Assembly (NCBI RefSeq): GCF_007655135.1
Contig: NC_045127.1
Coordinates: 16,067,001 to 16,131,000 of the forward strand
Source: Punica granatum
Lineage: Eukaryota > Streptophyta > Magnoliopsida > Myrtales > Lythraceae
Length of the DNA stretch: 64,000 nucleotides
Direction of reading: 5' to 3'
In this document: in pieces, positions 61,930 through 64,000 of the stretch
Position numbering within the stretch: position 1 is the first letter of the stretch
Layout: every line of letters begins with the position of its first letter
The notes under the pieces: generated by a model
What the model saw: only the letters and a program-made list of their open reading frames with translations
Database searches by the model: none
What the model was told of the DNA's origin: nothing
Translations under genes and position numbers: made by a program

Positions 61930-64000
61930 CCTCAGTTTGGCCCAGGAGCCTACGCTCAATGGACCGCACCACGATGTGGACTTAAGACCGACAATCCAGC
62001 GTGACCATGAAAAGGAAGGGTGAAATGATCATTTTAACTCCAATTTTGATTTTCAAAGAAAAAATTAAAAAAAAAAGAAAGAAAAAAAAAGAGGAAGAGA
62101 AGAAGAAAAAGCAAAAAAAGCTATACGGGGCATTTTCGGCCTTTTTGGGTGATAGTTTCGATTTTCAAAACTCGGAATAATAGTCTGGACAGAAAAATTT
62201 GTTTCTGTATTATGTTGATTTTGGTATTTTTCTGAACACAATAACGGTTTCGGAATATTTTTCGGATATTCGATCGTCGATATAAGAATTTAAAAATAAT
62301 CGAGCAATTTCGATCAAACACGTTTCGAGGGCTTGTTATCGACTCTTGCCACATTTCGGACGTTTTTAATGCCAATTGGATTTTTCATTAAGCTGATTTA
62401 TTTTCGGATCTTCCGATTTCTAAAACGATTGAATGAACGTCGAGAAATCAAAATTTGCTCGTAAAACGACCGTACGAGTAAAAAAAAGAAAAAAAACATG
62501 GCAGGAGGGTTGACCACTTGTTCTCTCCCTTTCTTCCTTTTCTTCTCTTTCTTCCTTTTCTTTTTCTCCTTTTTTCCTCTGCTTCCCATGCAAATTGCTT
62601 GACCTCCTTCTGCTCCTTTTCCTGGCGGTGACCTGCCAACCTCATCCCCTGCAACCTTCATCTTCACGCTAACATCGACATCTACTTTATCATCTCCCTG
62701 CTTCTTTCAGTTTGGCTCTCTCTCTCTCTATGTTCTGCTGCAGCTCATCACCACAAAAAGCTTCGCTTTTGCCCTCATCTTCTCTCTATCATTATCTAAT
62801 CCTCCTAACCATCATCGTCTCGTCTCCTCCTCTGATCTTCAGCCCCATCCTTACCTTCTCCTTTGTTCCTTTCTCGGCCCTTCACCACGACCACCTCCAT
62901 TCCCTCTGCCTCTTTCTCTTTTTCACACCATCTTCATCTCCATCTCTTCTCCACATTCACATCACATCTTGGCTCTCTCCTCTTCATCCTGCCCTCTCGA
63001 CCACTTGCCGTCGCCATAATTCCCCTTCCATCTCCTTCCTAAATCCCCTCCACTTCCATCTCTCTTTGTTCTTGTTGCTACTAAGCTGTTGCTCCCGCTC
63101 ACAATCTCCCTCCTATCTCTCTTCCCTTTTGCTACTCTCTCCTTGAGCTCCCGAGCTCAACAACTGCTGGTCTTCTTTCCATAGAGTCGTTGTTACTGCG
63201 CTACTCTCTTTTTTTTTTTTCTTTGTAGGAAGTTACTGAGCTGCTGCTCCGGTGTTGCACCTTTCCATCAAGCTCGTGCTGCCCTGCTCGCATCTTGTTC
63301 GTGTGTTGCTACTGTTGTTGCTCCGTTGCCTGCTCATGTTCCGTTTGTGGCCTATTGCAATCCTATACCGTGTTGCGCTGCTGTGCTGGTTCTGGGTCTG
63401 GCTTAGAGTTCGGCTTGTGGGTGACTCGAGGCTTACATGGGTCTTCTCGACAATAGCTCGGGAGAGATACTATTATTCAAGCCTTAGGGGCATGTTTTAG
63501 CTTCTTCTTGTATGTGTTTTGATGATCCTGAATGGTAGCGTCCGCCTAAAATAGCATGAACCGGTTTAATGATTAAATTTGGACTCTTAAAATCGGGATA
63601 TGCAATAAGGAACTGACCCGACCACGAATTTGGTATTTAAAGGATCGGACCTAAAATCGGTTGACAGAAATGAGAATGAATCGACAGAAATTGAATTTCG
63701 CGTATGCTTGGTCTTAAGGGATAAAATCAACTAGAAATATTAAACCTGCCTATTTAATCACTTGAACTTAAAATTGATAAATTTAAACATTGATGTAATC
63801 GTGTGCGACCATGTTCGTGTGTTTTGGACTGGTCATGGCCATTTTTAATTAGAGCCTCACACGAACCGGATTAATCACATAACTCGACTTAAAATCGGAT
63901 TTAGTTTATCGCGATATTGGGCATGAACCATCTAGGAAATGTGATTTTGTGACTTAATACATGAACCGGGGCAAAACCCGAAAATTTGAGCGCGAACAGG
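61930..64000. other. Unassigned region with a 650-base pyrimidine-rich tract
   Basis: No gene is recognised. A/G-rich at 62040-62120, then from about 62510 to 63170 the plus strand is almost all C and T, which gives artificial Ser/Leu/Pro-rich open frames. After 63520 words such as GAACCGG and AAAATCGG recur (63560, 63590, 63655, 63855, 63890), which resembles LTR or satellite DNA of large plant Ty3 elements, but no terminus was found. Confidence 0.4.

Noticed and set aside
62712..63146. 144-residue Ser/Leu-rich frame
   Set aside because: A product of the long pyrimidine tract, with no domain or codon signal.

Overview
The window looks like nuclear DNA of a flowering plant, probably a core eudicot. 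Its protein-coding genes are plant types split by many short GT-AG introns. The intergenic DNA is AT-rich and full of microsatellites, small inverted-repeat transposons, a degraded chromovirus-type LTR retrotransposon and a relic that looks like an endogenous pararetrovirus. The species cannot be fixed from the sequence alone.

Layout. 1.6-2.9 kb (+): intronless sphingolipid delta-8 desaturase. 4.5-6.7 kb (-): LRR receptor-like pseudokinase in two exons, with a hexamer microsatellite inside its signal peptide. 8.1-9.7 kb (-): six-exon myeloid leukemia factor (Mlf1IP) gene with a likely 1.4 kb 5'-UTR intron reaching to 11.06 kb. 11.5-14.2 kb: tandem array of 181-bp units, each a dimer of two related ~90-bp monomers rich in GTGATAAC/GTTATCAC, interrupted by a foldback element. 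14.2-18.9 kb: AT-rich intergenic DNA. 19.0-25.4 kb (+): poly(ADP-ribose) glycohydrolase in 11 exons; its largest intron holds a long near-perfect hairpin. 25.4-38.0 kb: a gene-poor stretch with transposon debris. 38.3-48.9 kb (+): a KEULE/SEC1-type Sec1/Munc18 gene in 21 exons; its first intron carries a 1.48-kb PIF/Harbinger-like insertion with a broken MYB/SANT-like domain. 49.9-55.25 kb (-): complete but inactivated Ty3/gypsy chromovirus. 56.1-58.7 kb (-): six-exon ceramidase-family membrane protein. 59.3-61.9 kb (-): broken caulimovirid-like fragment. 62-64 kb: pyrimidine-rich, unassigned DNA.

The six host genes do not form an obvious pathway cluster. Two of them, the desaturase and the ceramidase-like gene, act on sphingolipids, and KEULE and the receptor kinase belong to membrane traffic and signalling. 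This is most economically read as chance neighbourhood. The most unusual structures are the dimeric GATAA-rich satellite, the long hairpin in the PARG intron, the Harbinger-like insertion with its MYB/SANT relic, and the pattern of transition-type stop codons in the retrotransposon. All exon boundaries were read by eye from splice sites, reading frame and remembered family similarity; no alignment or search was run.
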